Counted from the first letter of the stretch, positions 17,370-26,196 are shown. The stretch is DNA of 64,000 bases from Streptomyces cupreus (GCF_014257025.1 NZ_JACMSF010000040.1:24125-88124); one strand, 5' to 3'. Notes: generated from the sequence alone by a model not told the origin. Numbers and translations: made by a program.

Positions 17370-18200
17370 TCACGGTGGGATGCGCGACACCGCGCTGGCC
17401 GTGCCCAGGCCCGCGAGCAGGCACAGCCCGTCCTCGGCGGAGCTGCCGGGAGCTGCGGACAGTACGAGCAGCTCCATGCCTGATTCGTCCGGGAGTGCGA
17501 AGTTCTCCTGGTGCAGCTCCAGCAGTCCGACCAGCGGGTGACGGTACGCCTTGCGCCCATGCGTGCGGGCGCGCACGTCCGCACGGGCCCACAGGCGGCG
17601 GAAACGCTCGCTGCCCATCGCCAGCTCGCCGATGAGCGAGGCCAGACGGGGATCCTCGGGGAATTTGCCGGCGGCCAGGCGCAGGTGCCCGACCACGTCG
17701 AGGGTGCAGTTCTCCCAGTCCGCGTACAGGCCGCGCTCGGCCTCCTCAAGGAAGATGTGCCGGGCGGTGTTCAGGCCCGGCATCGGCCGCCCGTAGAGGA
17801 GGTGGGCGAGGCGGTTCCCGGCGAGCACGTCCAGGCGGTGATTCATGATCAGCGCGGGTGCGTCGGCGACCAGTTCGAGAATGCGCAGCAGCTCCGGCCG
17901 GACCCGCCCGCCCGGCGCATTCGCGCGGCGGCGGCGCTGCCGGGCGAGCCGGTAGAGATGCCCGCGCTCGGTCTCGTCGAGAGCGAGGACCCGGGCGAGC
18001 GCGTCGAGGACCTGCTCGGAAGGCTGGGTCGCGCGGCCCTGCTCCAGGCGCACGTAGTAGTCGACGCTGACTCCGGACAGATGCGCGACCTCTTCGCGAC
18101 GCAGCCCCTTGACCCGGCGGCGGCTGTCGGCGGGGATGCCGACGGCTGCCGGGTCTACCCGGGAACGCCGGGTCCGCAGGAAGCCCGCAAGATCGTCCAT
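17370..18200 (-). CDS. XRE-family regulator with MmyB-like ligand-binding domain
   Basis: A 276-residue regulator. The N-terminal HTH covers residues 5-75, with the family hallmark RRVKGLRREEVAHLSGVS followed by DYYVRLEQGR. The C-terminal MmyB-type PAS-like domain starts near residue 105 (IMNHRLDVLAGN; RHIFLEEAERGLYADWE) and in relatives binds a fatty-acid-like ligand. In streptomycetes these regulators commonly sit divergent from a short-chain dehydrogenase or quinone reductase and control it, as seen here with the gene at 18339. The 138-bp gap should hold the shared operator. Confidence 0.92.
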   Translation of the reverse strand: MDDLAGFLRTRRSRVDPAAVGIPADSRRRVKGLRREEVAHLSGVSVDYYVRLEQGRATQPSEQVLDALARVLALDETERGHLYRLARQRRRRANAPGGRVRPELLRILELVADAPALIMNHRLDVLAGNRLAHLLYGRPMPGLNTARHIFLEEAERGLYADWENCTLDVVGHLRLAAGKFPEDPRLASLIGELAMGSERFRRLWARADVRARTHGRKAYRHPLVGLLELHQENFALPDESGMELLVLSAAPGSSAEDGLCLLAGLGTASAVSRIPP

Positions 18201-18338
18201 GCCCCCAGTATGGCCTCGATGGTGGCCGTGAAGGTGGTCCTGCCGTTACCAGGAAGTCCCGTCCGACGGAAGAGGAGCCCCTGAACGCCGGGCGCGGCGG
18301 CGCCCAGGATCGAAGGCACCCGATCCGAAGGAGTTCCC

Positions 18339-19118
18339 ATGAAGACGCTGATCGTCTACGCCCATCCGGAGCCGAAGTCGCTCAACAGCTCGCTGAAGGA
18401 CCTCGCGGTGTCCACGCTGCAGAGCGCCGGGCACGAGGTACGGGTGAGCGATCTGTACGCGATGAACTGGAAGGCGGTCGTGGACGCCGCGGACTACGGC
18501 CCGAACGCCTCAAGTCCTCTGAAGGTCGCGGCGGACTCGGGCCGGGCCTTCGATGCAGGGACGCTCACCGAGGACGTCCTGGCCGAGCAGGAGAAGCTGC
18601 TGTGGGCCGACACGATCATCTTCCAGTTCCCGCTGTGGTGGTACACCATGCCCGCGATCCTCAAAGGCTGGGTGGACCGCGTGTTCACCTACCACTTCGC
18701 GTACGGCGTCGGCGAGCACAGCGACACCAAGTACGGCGAGCGCTTCGGTGAAGGCACCCTCGCGGGCAGGAGGGCTCTGCTGTCGGTGACCGCCGGCGGC
18801 CCGGAGTCGCATTACGCCGCTCGCGGGATCAACGGTCCCATCGACGATCTGCTGTTCCCGATCCACCACGGCATCCTCTACTACCCGGGCATCGAGGTGC
18901 TGCCGCCGTTCGTGCTGTACGGCACCGACCGGATGACCGACGAGGACTACTCGGACATCGCCAAAGCCTGGGAACAGCGCCTGCTCGCCCTGGAGTCGAC
19001 GGAGCCGATCCCGTTCCGGCGGCAGAACTTCGGCGACTACGAGATCCCCTCGCTGCACCTGAAGGAGGGACTGGAGTCCGCGGGCCGCACGGGTTTCGGG
19101 CTGCACCTGCGCGGCTGA
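18339..19118 (+). CDS. NAD(P)H:quinone oxidoreductase, flavodoxin-like fold
   Basis: A 259-residue NQO-type flavoprotein. It begins MKTLIVYAHPEPKSLNSSL, the beta1/FMN-FAD loop of the family, and includes ADTIIFQFPLWWYTMPAILK (isoalloxazine contact) and the LLSVTAGGPESHY loop. It should carry out two-electron reduction of quinones or related electrophiles in the cytoplasm. The ATG has AAGGAG nearby. It is divergent from the MmyB-like regulator, which is its likely repressor. Confidence 0.92.
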   Translation: MKTLIVYAHPEPKSLNSSLKDLAVSTLQSAGHEVRVSDLYAMNWKAVVDAADYGPNASSPLKVAADSGRAFDAGTLTEDVLAEQEKLLWADTIIFQFPLWWYTMPAILKGWVDRVFTYHFAYGVGEHSDTKYGERFGEGTLAGRRALLSVTAGGPESHYAARGINGPIDDLLFPIHHGILYYPGIEVLPPFVLYGTDRMTDEDYSDIAKAWEQRLLALESTEPIPFRRQNFGDYEIPSLHLKEGLESAGRTGFGLHLRG

Positions 19119-19612
19119 CCGCCGGCGATGAACAGGAGAAGCTCAGGCAGCGAACCCGGGGAGCAGCCATGAGGGCCGCGGCGGTGCACTGAGGTACACC
19201 GACTGGCGATCGCCGCACATGTGTCCGGCCGAGCCAACGCCATGACAAGCGCGGAACGGCTGGCTCTGCCCCATCAGGCAGCCCAGCAGAGGTTCGCGGT
19301 GTCCCATCCGATCGCCTGCGTATTGCGCGGCTGACCCGGGCAGCCCCCACAGCCCGCCGCGATCACGCTCGACGAAGCCGTGACGGACGCCGTCGAGAGC
19401 GAGTTGCCTCTGCCGCAACAGCTCCTGGCCCGCGAGATCATCCAGGATTGCGGTCCTGCCTGACCCGGCCGGCAGTTCTACGCGGGATGGGCGCCCCACT
19501 GAGTGGTGTGCATCGTGACGTTGCAGGTCACGGACCTGGTGGGCGCGCGGGGTCCGGGATGCTCGGGCTGGTCAGTGGCGGATGACCTCGGTGAAGATCG
19601 TCGGTCGCCGGG
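19119..19612. other. About 490 bp without an intact gene
   Basis: Short open pieces on the plus strand (for example from the ATG at about 19242, MTSAERLALPHQAAQQR, then a stop, and a second piece with ITLDEAVTDAVESELPLPQQ) look like scraps of a former gene. No family was recognised and no start has a ribosome site. Confidence 0.4.
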
Positions 19613-19661
19613 CGGAGTGAGGACTCACTCATTGACGGAGTGAGTCCTCACTCCGTACCCT
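19613..19661 (+). promoter_or_regulatory. TetR promoter with twin dyad operators; leaderless
   Basis: Two 18-bp arms (CGGAGTGAGGACTCACTC at 19613-19630 and its exact reverse complement at 19638-19655) flank 7 bp. Each arm is itself a dyad, GAGTGA-4-TCACTC. A promoter is embedded: -35 TTGACG (19632-19637), 18-bp spacer, -10 TACCCT (19656-19661). The -10 box is seven bases before the ATG at 19669. A repressor on the right dyad would fill the spacer, which fits autorepression. Confidence 0.85.
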
Positions 19662-19668
19662 CGCAGTC

Positions 19669-20280
19669 ATGACAGCACCTAAGGAGAACCAGACCCCCCG
19701 CCGCCGCGCCCCCGCCATGTCGCCGGAGCAGCGCCGCGCAATGATCATCCAGACCGCGATCCCGCTGATCGCCGAGTACGGCGCCGCGGTGACGACCGCG
19801 AAGATCGCCCGCGCCGCGGGCATCGGCGAGGGCACGATCTTCCGGGTCTTCGCCGACAAGGACGAGCTGCTGCAGGCCTGCGTGGCCGAGGCGCTCTCCC
19901 CCGAGCACGCGGTCCGCGAGCTCGACGCGATCGACGTGTCCCAGCCGCTGCCCGACCGGCTCGCGGAGGCGGCCGAGGCGCTGCAGGCGCACCTGTCCAG
20001 GATGGGCGCGATCGCCGGCTCGCTGGGGCATCGCGGCGGCAAGCACCCCGGCACCGTGCGCGGCGCGGGCCGCGACGAGTCGACGACCCGTATCCGCGCG
20101 GCCCTCGCGGAGCTGCTGGAGCCCGACAAGGCCGCCCTGCGCCGGCCGCCGGAGCAGATCGCGGCGCTCTTCTTCGGGCTGCTCTTCACCCAGCCGCGTA
20201 CGGAGGACGAGCCCGACCTGACCCCGCAGGAGCTGGTGGAGGTCTTCCTGCACGGGGCACTCTCGGGGGGCGCCAAGTGA
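19669..20280 (+). CDS. TetR-family repressor
   Basis: A 203-residue TetR regulator. The HTH lies at residues 20-65 (QRRAMIIQTAIPLIAEYGAA; TTAKIARAAGIGEGTIFRVF, ADKDELL). The C-terminal ligand domain is variable, and the effector is unknown. The gene appears leaderless and overlaps a twin-dyad operator, so it very likely represses itself and the downstream membrane protein, with which it overlaps by four bases (GTGA). Confidence 0.93.
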   Translation: MTAPKENQTPRRRAPAMSPEQRRAMIIQTAIPLIAEYGAAVTTAKIARAAGIGEGTIFRVFADKDELLQACVAEALSPEHAVRELDAIDVSQPLPDRLAEAAEALQAHLSRMGAIAGSLGHRGGKHPGTVRGAGRDESTTRIRAALAELLEPDKAALRRPPEQIAALFFGLLFTQPRTEDEPDLTPQELVEVFLHGALSGGAK

Positions 20281-20687
20281 GCGCGTGGAGAAGGCGCCTG
20301 GGGGTTACGGCCCTGGCCGTCCTGGCCCCCGTCCTGGTATGGCTGGTCGCGGACCCACTACTGGGTCACCGGCTGCGGATCGCCGACGGCGAGCAGACGC
20401 TCGACATCGGCGCCGTGCCCGTGGCGGTCGTCGCAACTCTCGCGTCGCTCTCCGGCTGGGGACTGCTGGCCGCCCTGGAGCGGTTCGGGACGCGGCGCGC
20501 CCGCGCCATCTGGACCGGGGTGGCCGGTGCCGTACTGGCCGTGTCCTTCCTGCCGTTCATCGGCGACGGCATGGACGGCGGCACCCGGGTCTCCCTCGCT
20601 CTGATGCACCTGGCCGTGGCGGCGGTACTGATCCCGGGGCTGGGCGGCAGGTCCCCCGGGGCGGGAGCCGGTGCCGCAAGGGGGTGA
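20277..20687 (+). CDS. DUF6069 family membrane protein
   Basis: A 136-residue protein with four hydrophobic helices (residues 8-27, 45-65, 78-96 and 105-125). The layout VLVWLVADPLLGHRLRI and IGAVPVAVVATLASLSGWGL matches the DUF6069 family. Its GTG start overlaps the TGA of the tetR gene, so translation should be coupled and both genes are controlled by the twin operator. Function is unknown; a related protein is at 22782-23240. Confidence 0.85.
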   Translation: MSAWRRRLGVTALAVLAPVLVWLVADPLLGHRLRIADGEQTLDIGAVPVAVVATLASLSGWGLLAALERFGTRRARAIWTGVAGAVLAVSFLPFIGDGMDGGTRVSLALMHLAVAAVLIPGLGGRSPGAGAGAARG

Positions 20688-20962
20688 CCGCCGGCACCAA
20701 GTGCGCCGCGAACAGCGCCAGATGGAGGCAGCCCTGCTAGAGCGTCGCGCGGCCGGGGATGACCGTCACAGCGCCCACCACGATCGAGAGGAAGAGCGAT
20801 ACCTGGTGGGTGGGGCCGAGGCCCAGCAAGAGCGGACCCTCGTGCCAGATCGCTGCGATGGCCACCGCCCGGGACGGTCAGACCGATGCTGGCGATGTCG
20901 GAGCCGTAAGCGACGTCGGGGGAGGTCTGGGGTGCGGTCGGAGACCCACTCTCGCGGGGGCG

Positions 20963-21346
20963 TCATAGCCTTCGACATGCTTGGCGGCCGTGCGCCCCAT
21001 CCACGACGAGAGCAGGGCTCTGGTCGAGGGGCTGATCGCCGAGATCGCCCCCCTGACTACTCCGGGTTGCACTGGGCGAGGACCGTGCCCGGATAGCTGA
21101 CCCGGGCGATGAGTAGTCGGAGGGCTGGGCCCGCATCCAGTTGGTGGGCGTGATCTGCAGCGTCCACTTGGAGACGGCGTGCACCCAGACCCACCTGGCG
21201 CCCTGGATCAGGCTGTCGTATTCGATGCGGCAGTCGGTGGGCATCGCCCGGCCGGCGGCGTTCCTGGCCCACAGCGTCTCGATCCCGCCCACCGGCGTGC
21301 CGCAGGCGTCCAGCACAGCGATGCTGCTGTACGTACGCTCGAACAT
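20963..21346 (-). CDS. Hypothetical protein, possibly truncated
   Basis: ATG at 21346 has a good GGGAGG site eight bases upstream. The first 80 residues look protein-like (MFERTYSSIAVLDACGTPVG; ALL ending DSLIQGARWVWVHAVSKWTL), while the last 45 are Ser/Arg/Ala-rich and may be out-of-frame readthrough of a decayed C-terminus. I do not recognise a family. It lies between the DUF6069 gene and another broken gene. Confidence 0.45.
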   Translation of the reverse strand: MFERTYSSIAVLDACGTPVGGIETLWARNAAGRAMPTDCRIEYDSLIQGARWVWVHAVSKWTLQITPTNWMRAQPSDYSSPGSAIRARSSPSATRSSQGGDLGDQPLDQSPALVVDGAHGRQACRRL

Positions 21347-21414
21347 GACCGGCGCCTCCCGTAATTGTGGCGCTCCTGCCACGCACAGTGACGGTGGCGG
21401 CAACCCGCGCCGAC

Positions 21415-21585
21415 TTACGAGCGAGGCGCTGGACCGTGCGTCCATGCCCGCCGCGCCGTCGTGAACCAGGCGACGCCGGCACGCGCCAGGCGGTCGCGCA
21501 CCCGCTCCCACTCCAGCGGACCCGCGCCCTTCTCGCCGTAGCGCGCGTCGTGCTCCGCCACCGGATCCGTCACTGGAGCAGCCAT
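21415..21585 (-). pseudogene. N-terminal fragment of a PPOX-type flavoprotein
   Basis: The minus strand reads MAAPVTDPVAEHDARYGEKG and then WERVRDRLARAGVAWFTTAR. That is the typical start of actinobacterial pyridoxamine 5'-phosphate oxidase-like proteins, which continue into the FMN-binding barrel. Here homology ends after about 45 residues and the frame stops at 21415. The barrel is absent. It is divergent from the sigma factor gene at 21667. Confidence 0.55.
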
Positions 21586-21666
21586 ACCGACCGACCTGGT
21601 GATGAGTTTTCGCGCCCGCACCCGTCACACCTACGACGGGACACGACGAGGCGGAAGGATGACGTG

Positions 21667-22665
21667 ATGAGTGCGGACACGCGGCTGGAGGAGCTGGGCG
21701 TGAGCGGTCTGGGCGAGGTCGACGAGCCGGCGTTCTCGGGGCTGGCGGAGCGGCACCGGCGGGAGCTGCACGTGCACTGCTACCGGATGCTCGGGTCGTT
21801 CGAGGACGCCGAGGACACCGTGCAGGAGACGTTCCTCCGAGCCTGGCGGCGGCGGGAGACCTTCGAGGGGCGGTCGACATTCCGGGCCTGGCTGTACGGG
21901 ATCGCCACCAACGCCTGCCTGGACCTGCTCGCCAAGTGCCGCCCGGAGCCTGCGACCGGCGGCGAGGTGCTGTGGCTGCAGCCCTACCCGGACCGGCTGC
22001 TCGACGAGCTGCCCGCGGGTGACGCGGACGAGCCGGAGACCGTCGCCGTCGCGCGGGAGACGATCGAGCTGGCATACCTGGTCGCAGTCCAGCACCTCGC
22101 GCCGCGCCCGCGGGCCGTGCTGATCCTGCGGGACGCGCTCGGCTGGCCGGCCAAGGACGTCGCGAAGCTCCTCGGGGACTCCGTCAACTCCGTGAACAGC
22201 GCGCTGCAGCGGGCCCGCGCCGGCATGCGGGAGCACCTGCCCGCCGAGCGGCAGGACTGGACCGGCGGCGAGGAGGACGCCAGGACGCGCGAGCTGGTGC
22301 GCCGCTTCACCGACGCCAGCGTGGCCACGGACATCCCGGCGCTCGCGGCGATGCTGCGGGACGACGTCCGCTGCTCGATGCCGCCCACGCCGGGCCTGTA
22401 CGTCGGCCGCGACACGGTCGTGAACAGCTGGGTCGAGGATGGCTTCGAGGGCATGAAGGGCCTGCGCGGCGTCCCCACCTCGGTGAACCGGCAGCCCGCC
22501 GTCGCCTTCTACCTCTGGCGGAAGCAGGAGGACGCGTACCTGCCGCTGACGATCGACGTCCTGCGCGTCACCGGCGGTGCGATCACCGAGATCGTCACGT
22601 TCCACGACGACCAGTTCCCGCGGCTGGGGCTGCCGGAGCGCCTGCCGGCGGACGGCACGGAGTAG
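21667..22665 (+). CDS. SigJ/SigG-type sigma-70 factor with SnoaL-like C-terminal domain
   Basis: A 332-residue ECF-like sigma factor. Region 2 is at about residues 20-90 (HCYRMLGSFEDAEDTVQETF, then RAWRRRETFEGRSTFRAWLY) and region 4 at about 140-195 (APRPRAVLILRDALGWPAKD; SVNSALQRARAGM). The C-terminal ~115 residues form a SnoaL/NTF2-like domain (RRFTDASVATDIPALAAMLR) that in this group replaces a separate anti-sigma factor in control. ATG 21667 is chosen because GGAAGGA lies upstream; the open frame further upstream is antisense to the PPOX fragment. A DUF6069 gene follows 116 bp downstream. Confidence 0.92.
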   Translation: MSADTRLEELGVSGLGEVDEPAFSGLAERHRRELHVHCYRMLGSFEDAEDTVQETFLRAWRRRETFEGRSTFRAWLYGIATNACLDLLAKCRPEPATGGEVLWLQPYPDRLLDELPAGDADEPETVAVARETIELAYLVAVQHLAPRPRAVLILRDALGWPAKDVAKLLGDSVNSVNSALQRARAGMREHLPAERQDWTGGEEDARTRELVRRFTDASVATDIPALAAMLRDDVRCSMPPTPGLYVGRDTVVNSWVEDGFEGMKGLRGVPTSVNRQPAVAFYLWRKQEDAYLPLTIDVLRVTGGAITEIVTFHDDQFPRLGLPERLPADGTE

Positions 22666-22781
22666 GTCCCGGTGTGGACGCTCACGCGGCGAGGGCGCGC
22701 ATCGTCACCCCCATGGGCCAGGACCTTTACATGCCGGTCAACACAGCCCGTACGCCAGTTACCGAATGAGGGAGGAACGAC

Positions 22782-23240
22782 ATGAACAGGATGAATGACA
22801 CCGGGGTTGTCGCAGGCCAGGCATCGGGCCGGACCAGCCACACCCACCCACTTCGCGGGCTCGCCGGCACCGGTTTCATTGCCACGCTCGCAGCGATGGT
22901 GGCCACCACTCTCGCCGCTGCGCTTGCCCAGGCCGTTGGCGTCGACTTCGAGGTCCCCGATGGGGGCGAGACGATCCCGTTGTCAGGGTTCGCCGTGGTG
23001 ACCGGCTTCTTCTCGGTCGTGGGCATCGTCATTGCCGTCGCTCTTCTTCGGTGGAGCGCTCGCCCCGCCGAGCGATTCGTGAGGACGGCAGTGTCGCTCA
23101 CCGCGATCTCGTTGGTTCCGCCCCTCCTCTCCGGGGCGAACACCGCCACCACCACCGCCCTCCTCGGGCTGCACCTCGTCCCTGCGACGGTGATGATCCC
23201 CACCCTGGCGCGGAGCCTCCGCACCCGGACCGATAGGTGA
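22782..23240 (+). CDS. DUF6069 family membrane protein (second copy)
   Basis: A 152-residue four-helix membrane protein (helices near GFIATLAAMVATTLAAALA, FAVVTGFFSVVGIVIAVALL, TAVSLTAISLVPPLLS and TALLGLHLVPATVMIPTLA). It resembles the DUF6069 protein at 20277 but is clearly diverged. ATG 22782 follows GGGAGGAACGAC. It lies downstream of the SigJ/SigG-like gene and could be its target or partner. Function is unknown. Confidence 0.85.
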   Translation: MNRMNDTGVVAGQASGRTSHTHPLRGLAGTGFIATLAAMVATTLAAALAQAVGVDFEVPDGGETIPLSGFAVVTGFFSVVGIVIAVALLRWSARPAERFVRTAVSLTAISLVPPLLSGANTATTTALLGLHLVPATVMIPTLARSLRTRTDR

Positions 23241-23307
23241 CTGAAGGCCACCTGGCCGAGGCGGTGGAAGAGGCTGGCTTTTCCTCTGGACGCTGGGCCT
23301 GGCTGGG

Positions 23308-24162
23308 TCAGGGTTTTCCGGCGCCTGGTGCGGGGGCTGGGAACGCCACGACCCGTCCGCTGGGTTGCCGCGGCTCGGGTCCGTTCCAGGTCTGGCCGAC
23401 GACGAAGAGGCGGGGGTTGTCGCCGCGGCTGAGTGCGCAGGCGAAGGCGCCGCGGTCCAGATCGAGGGTGGCGAGTACCTCACCGCCTTCGCGGACGCGG
23501 ACGCAGCGCTGGTTGCCGACGTCGGCGTACCAGGCCGCGCCTTCGACATCCATGCAAATGCCGTCCGGGTGGTCGTCGGGTGTCTGCGCCCACACACGGC
23601 GGTTGCCGAGGCGGCCGTGGCTGTCGATGCCGTAGGCGGTGAGCCGGTTCGCATACGACTCGGCAACGATCAGCGTGGCGCCATCCGGGCTGATCGCCAT
23701 GCCGTTGGGGAACGCGAGGTCGTCGGCAACTTGATGGACGTTGCCGTCCGGCGTGACGAGCACGATCAAGCCCGGCGCGAACTCACCGCCGGGAAAGGGG
23801 AAACCGATGGTGTTGACATAGGCGTTGCCCCGGTCGTCGACCACGATGTCGTTCCACGGCTTCTCCGAGACCTTGGAAAGGTCGGCATGCTGGACGAGTG
23901 ATCCGTCGGGTTCATGACGCAGCAGCCGTCGTTGTGCCGAATCCACGACGAGCAGTCGCCCGTCGGGGAGGAAGTCGATGCACATCGGGAACGACGGAAC
24001 GGTTACTACCACCTCATGGTGGCCGTCGGCGTCAAGTGCGATTACCTGGTGCGCGCCCCAGTCGGAGAACCAGAGTTGCTCGTTGTGCCAGCGGGGTGAC
24101 TCGCCGAACACGATGCCTTCCATCAGTACTTCGGGTGTGCTCATTACTTCGGGTGCGCTCAT
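23308..24162 (-). CDS. SMP-30/gluconolactonase-like protein
   Basis: A 284-residue six-bladed beta-propeller lactonase. The expected metal ligands can be placed at Glu21 (VFGESPRW), Asn104 (KPWNDIVVD), Asn153 (FPNGMAISPDG) and Asp200 (DDHPDGICMD). It should hydrolyse a sugar lactone or similar ester in the cytoplasm. ATG 24162 is preferred over an upstream in-frame start because GAGGAGAG lies just before it. No sugar dehydrogenase is nearby, so the pathway is unclear. Confidence 0.9.
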   Translation of the reverse strand: MSAPEVMSTPEVLMEGIVFGESPRWHNEQLWFSDWGAHQVIALDADGHHEVVVTVPSFPMCIDFLPDGRLLVVDSAQRRLLRHEPDGSLVQHADLSKVSEKPWNDIVVDDRGNAYVNTIGFPFPGGEFAPGLIVLVTPDGNVHQVADDLAFPNGMAISPDGATLIVAESYANRLTAYGIDSHGRLGNRRVWAQTPDDHPDGICMDVEGAAWYADVGNQRCVRVREGGEVLATLDLDRGAFACALSRGDNPRLFVVGQTWNGPEPRQPSGRVVAFPAPAPGAGKP

Positions 24163-24256
24163 GTGCTTCTCTCCTCGCTTGGTAGAGGGATAGACCTGCC
24201 CGGGCACGGGAACTCATCGCGGTCTGCACCGTGATTCGGAGCCAGGCTGTTGCGTC

Positions 24257-24676
24257 TCAGGCCGCGAGATGCAGCAGGGAGGCGGCCCCAGGGTGGGCGG
24301 TCTTGCCACGGGTGGGGCGTTGTCGCTGCCGAGGCCGCGCCAGCGCAAGGTCCGCGTTGAGTTGTTCGCGTGCCTGGCGGCAGCTTGTTAGCACCTGGTC
24401 TTGTGCGTACCGCGGTCGGCGCCTGCTCACGGCCCAGCCGGCGACAGTGGCCCAGGCCGGCCCGGCGGCGATCAGTCCGGCGAAGGCTGCCTGGGTGCGT
24501 GCGGGGAGGGGCTGCGGCTCGGTCGCCCACATCAGGGCGATGAGCAGCGCTGCGCACCCTCCCGCAAGACCCACGGCCACGTACCGCATCCGGGAACGCA
24601 GTGAGACTTCCGCCGCCAGCGCGCTCTCCAGCTCGGCGGGCACGCCTCGGTGCGCTCCGTAGTCCTGCTCAGTCAT
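24257..24676 (-). CDS. Two-helix membrane protein paired with a sigma factor, C-terminus probably altered
   Basis: A 139-residue protein with two membrane helices (MRYVAVGLAGGCAALLIALM; AAFAGLIAAGPAWATVAGWA). It matches the small membrane proteins that follow ECF sigma genes in many streptomycetes, in which a further pair of helices usually comes after the RRRPRYAQDQVL segment. Here that part is replaced by a soluble, basic tail, so the C-terminus may be frameshifted or truncated. Its ATG overlaps the end of the sigma gene remnant (ATGA), showing former translational coupling. Confidence 0.65.
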   Translation of the reverse strand: MTEQDYGAHRGVPAELESALAAEVSLRSRMRYVAVGLAGGCAALLIALMWATEPQPLPARTQAAFAGLIAAGPAWATVAGWAVSRRRPRYAQDQVLTSCRQAREQLNADLALARPRQRQRPTRGKTAHPGAASLLHLAA

Positions 24677-24933
24677 GTCTCGTAGCCCTTTCGGTGAGGA
24701 CGTCGCGCAGAATGCGACGCGCGCGGTGCAGCCTGCTCCCGCAGATGGCCGGCCACCGTGCGCCGGGCGATGGTGAACAACCAGGGAGCGTCGGTCCGGC
24801 TCTCGCAGCCGTGGCAGCCCGCGCATAACGGAACCCACACATCCTGCGCAAGATCGTCCGCGACATGCGGTGAGCCGAGCATGCACCGCAGATAACGCCA
24901 CAGAGGCAGCTTGGAGCGATCGTCCTTGCTCAC
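24673..24933 (-). pseudogene. ECF sigma factor remnant lacking regions 2-4 linker and most of region 4
   Basis: From GTG 24933 (GGGAGGTGCA upstream) the frame reads LPLWRYLRCMLGSPHVADDL, AQDVWV and DAPWLFTIARRTVAGHLREQ, a sigma region 2. The frame then becomes meaningless and stops at 24673. In another frame the DNA right after reads SRLHRARRILRDVLTERA and RHD, the usual extreme C-terminus of such sigma factors, ending in TGA eight bases into the next gene. So an internal out-of-frame deletion near 24735 removed most of region 4. It should not work as a sigma factor. Confidence 0.7.
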
Positions 24934-25263
24934 TGCACCTCCCTGTCCCGCGTCCCACCTCACCGGAACAGTCGGCATCAGCTTCAGAAAGGTTCACAGC
25001 CTCGGAGTCATCCGGAACATGACCGCCTTTGGCGGGCAACTTCTTCGGACTCGGACTTCGCACGGGATGGCGTACGCCGAGTGGTGCTCACGTACGGGTG
25101 GGTAGGCCCTTGGCGTGGTCAGCGGAGCCCGTACGGGCCCGTCCTGAGCCGGGCGGTGGCCATCCGGGTGGCTCCTGCGACAGCCCTGGTTGCCGTCGCG
25201 CGGTTACCCGATCAGACCCGTCTGGCCTCTTACGCGGATTCCGCCAGCGCGGAACGGGATTTG

Positions 25264-26196
25264 TCAGCGTCGCGGCCGACTTACGGGATCGGCGCCGGCT
25301 CGCCGCCACTGTGCGGGGCTCATTCCGTGCACCTTGCCGAAGGTGCGGGCGAAGTAGCCGGCGTCCGGGAAGCCCACTTGCCTGCCTATCTCGCTGATCG
25401 GCAGTTGGGTCGCGGCCAGCAGGCGCCGGGCTTGCACCATCCGCCGCTCGGTGATCCACTCCTGCACGGTACGTCCGGTCCGTCGGCGTACCGTCGAGGT
25501 GAGGTGGCCCGGGGAAACGCTGACCGCGGCGGCCACGTCGCGCAGTGACAGAGGCTGTGGGTAGCGCTGCTCGATGACCTCGAACACCTCGGCGAGCAAT
25601 GGTTCCCGGTTCTCGCGCAGGTCGCCCACGACATCGGCGGCGAGCCGGGACACTCCGACCAGCAGCAGCGTCAGATGGGCCGACACGGCCTCCCGGTAGC
25701 CGTCCCGGCGTTGCGCCAATTCGCCGTGCAGGGCCTGGATCCGGGCGGCCCACTCGGGCCGGTCCGGTTCGGGCACCCGCAACCGCAGGGCGCCGATCGC
25801 GCCGCCGCGCACGAACGGGAACAGAAGTGGGTGCGTGCGCCAGGCCAGGTGGGCTCCGGGGACGTCCGGGCCGAGCGCGTCGGCGGTGAAGAACACGCCC
25901 CAGCCGTGGGCGTGGGCCAGGTCGGTGGCGTGGATGTGGCCCATCACGTCGCCGGGCGCGATCACGAACAGGTCGCCGGCCTCGATCGGCCAGGCCCGCC
26001 GGCCAGTGCGCAGCAGCCCGCCGGTGGTCTGGAAGTACGCCAGGCCGGGGAAGTCGTGTGCGTGCTCCTCGAAGGTGCCGGTGCTCTCCCAGCCGTGCTC
26101 CAGTCGCCAGGTCGCCACGGGCAGCTCTCCGGGTGCCGGCAGCATCGAGTAGGTCGCCGGCCGGTCCCGGCTGGGCGCCTTACGCACGGTCTTCAC
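25264..26196 (-). CDS. AraC-family transcriptional regulator
   Basis: A 310-residue regulator with an N-terminal cupin-type sensor (EHAHDFPGLAYFQTTGG; AGDLFVIAPGDVMGHIH) and a C-terminal double HTH (residues about 210-305: LSLRDVAAAVSVSPGHLTST; ISEIGRQVGFPDAGYFARTF). The second helix-turn-helix carries the conserved F-x-D-x-x-Y-F-x-R-x-F pattern. It is divergent from a methyltransferase gene 70 bp away and probably controls it. The inducer is unknown. Confidence 0.92.
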   Translation of the reverse strand: MKTVRKAPSRDRPATYSMLPAPGELPVATWRLEHGWESTGTFEEHAHDFPGLAYFQTTGGLLRTGRRAWPIEAGDLFVIAPGDVMGHIHATDLAHAHGWGVFFTADALGPDVPGAHLAWRTHPLLFPFVRGGAIGALRLRVPEPDRPEWAARIQALHGELAQRRDGYREAVSAHLTLLLVGVSRLAADVVGDLRENREPLLAEVFEVIEQRYPQPLSLRDVAAAVSVSPGHLTSTVRRRTGRTVQEWITERRMVQARRLLAATQLPISEIGRQVGFPDAGYFARTFGKVHGMSPAQWRRAGADPVSRPRR

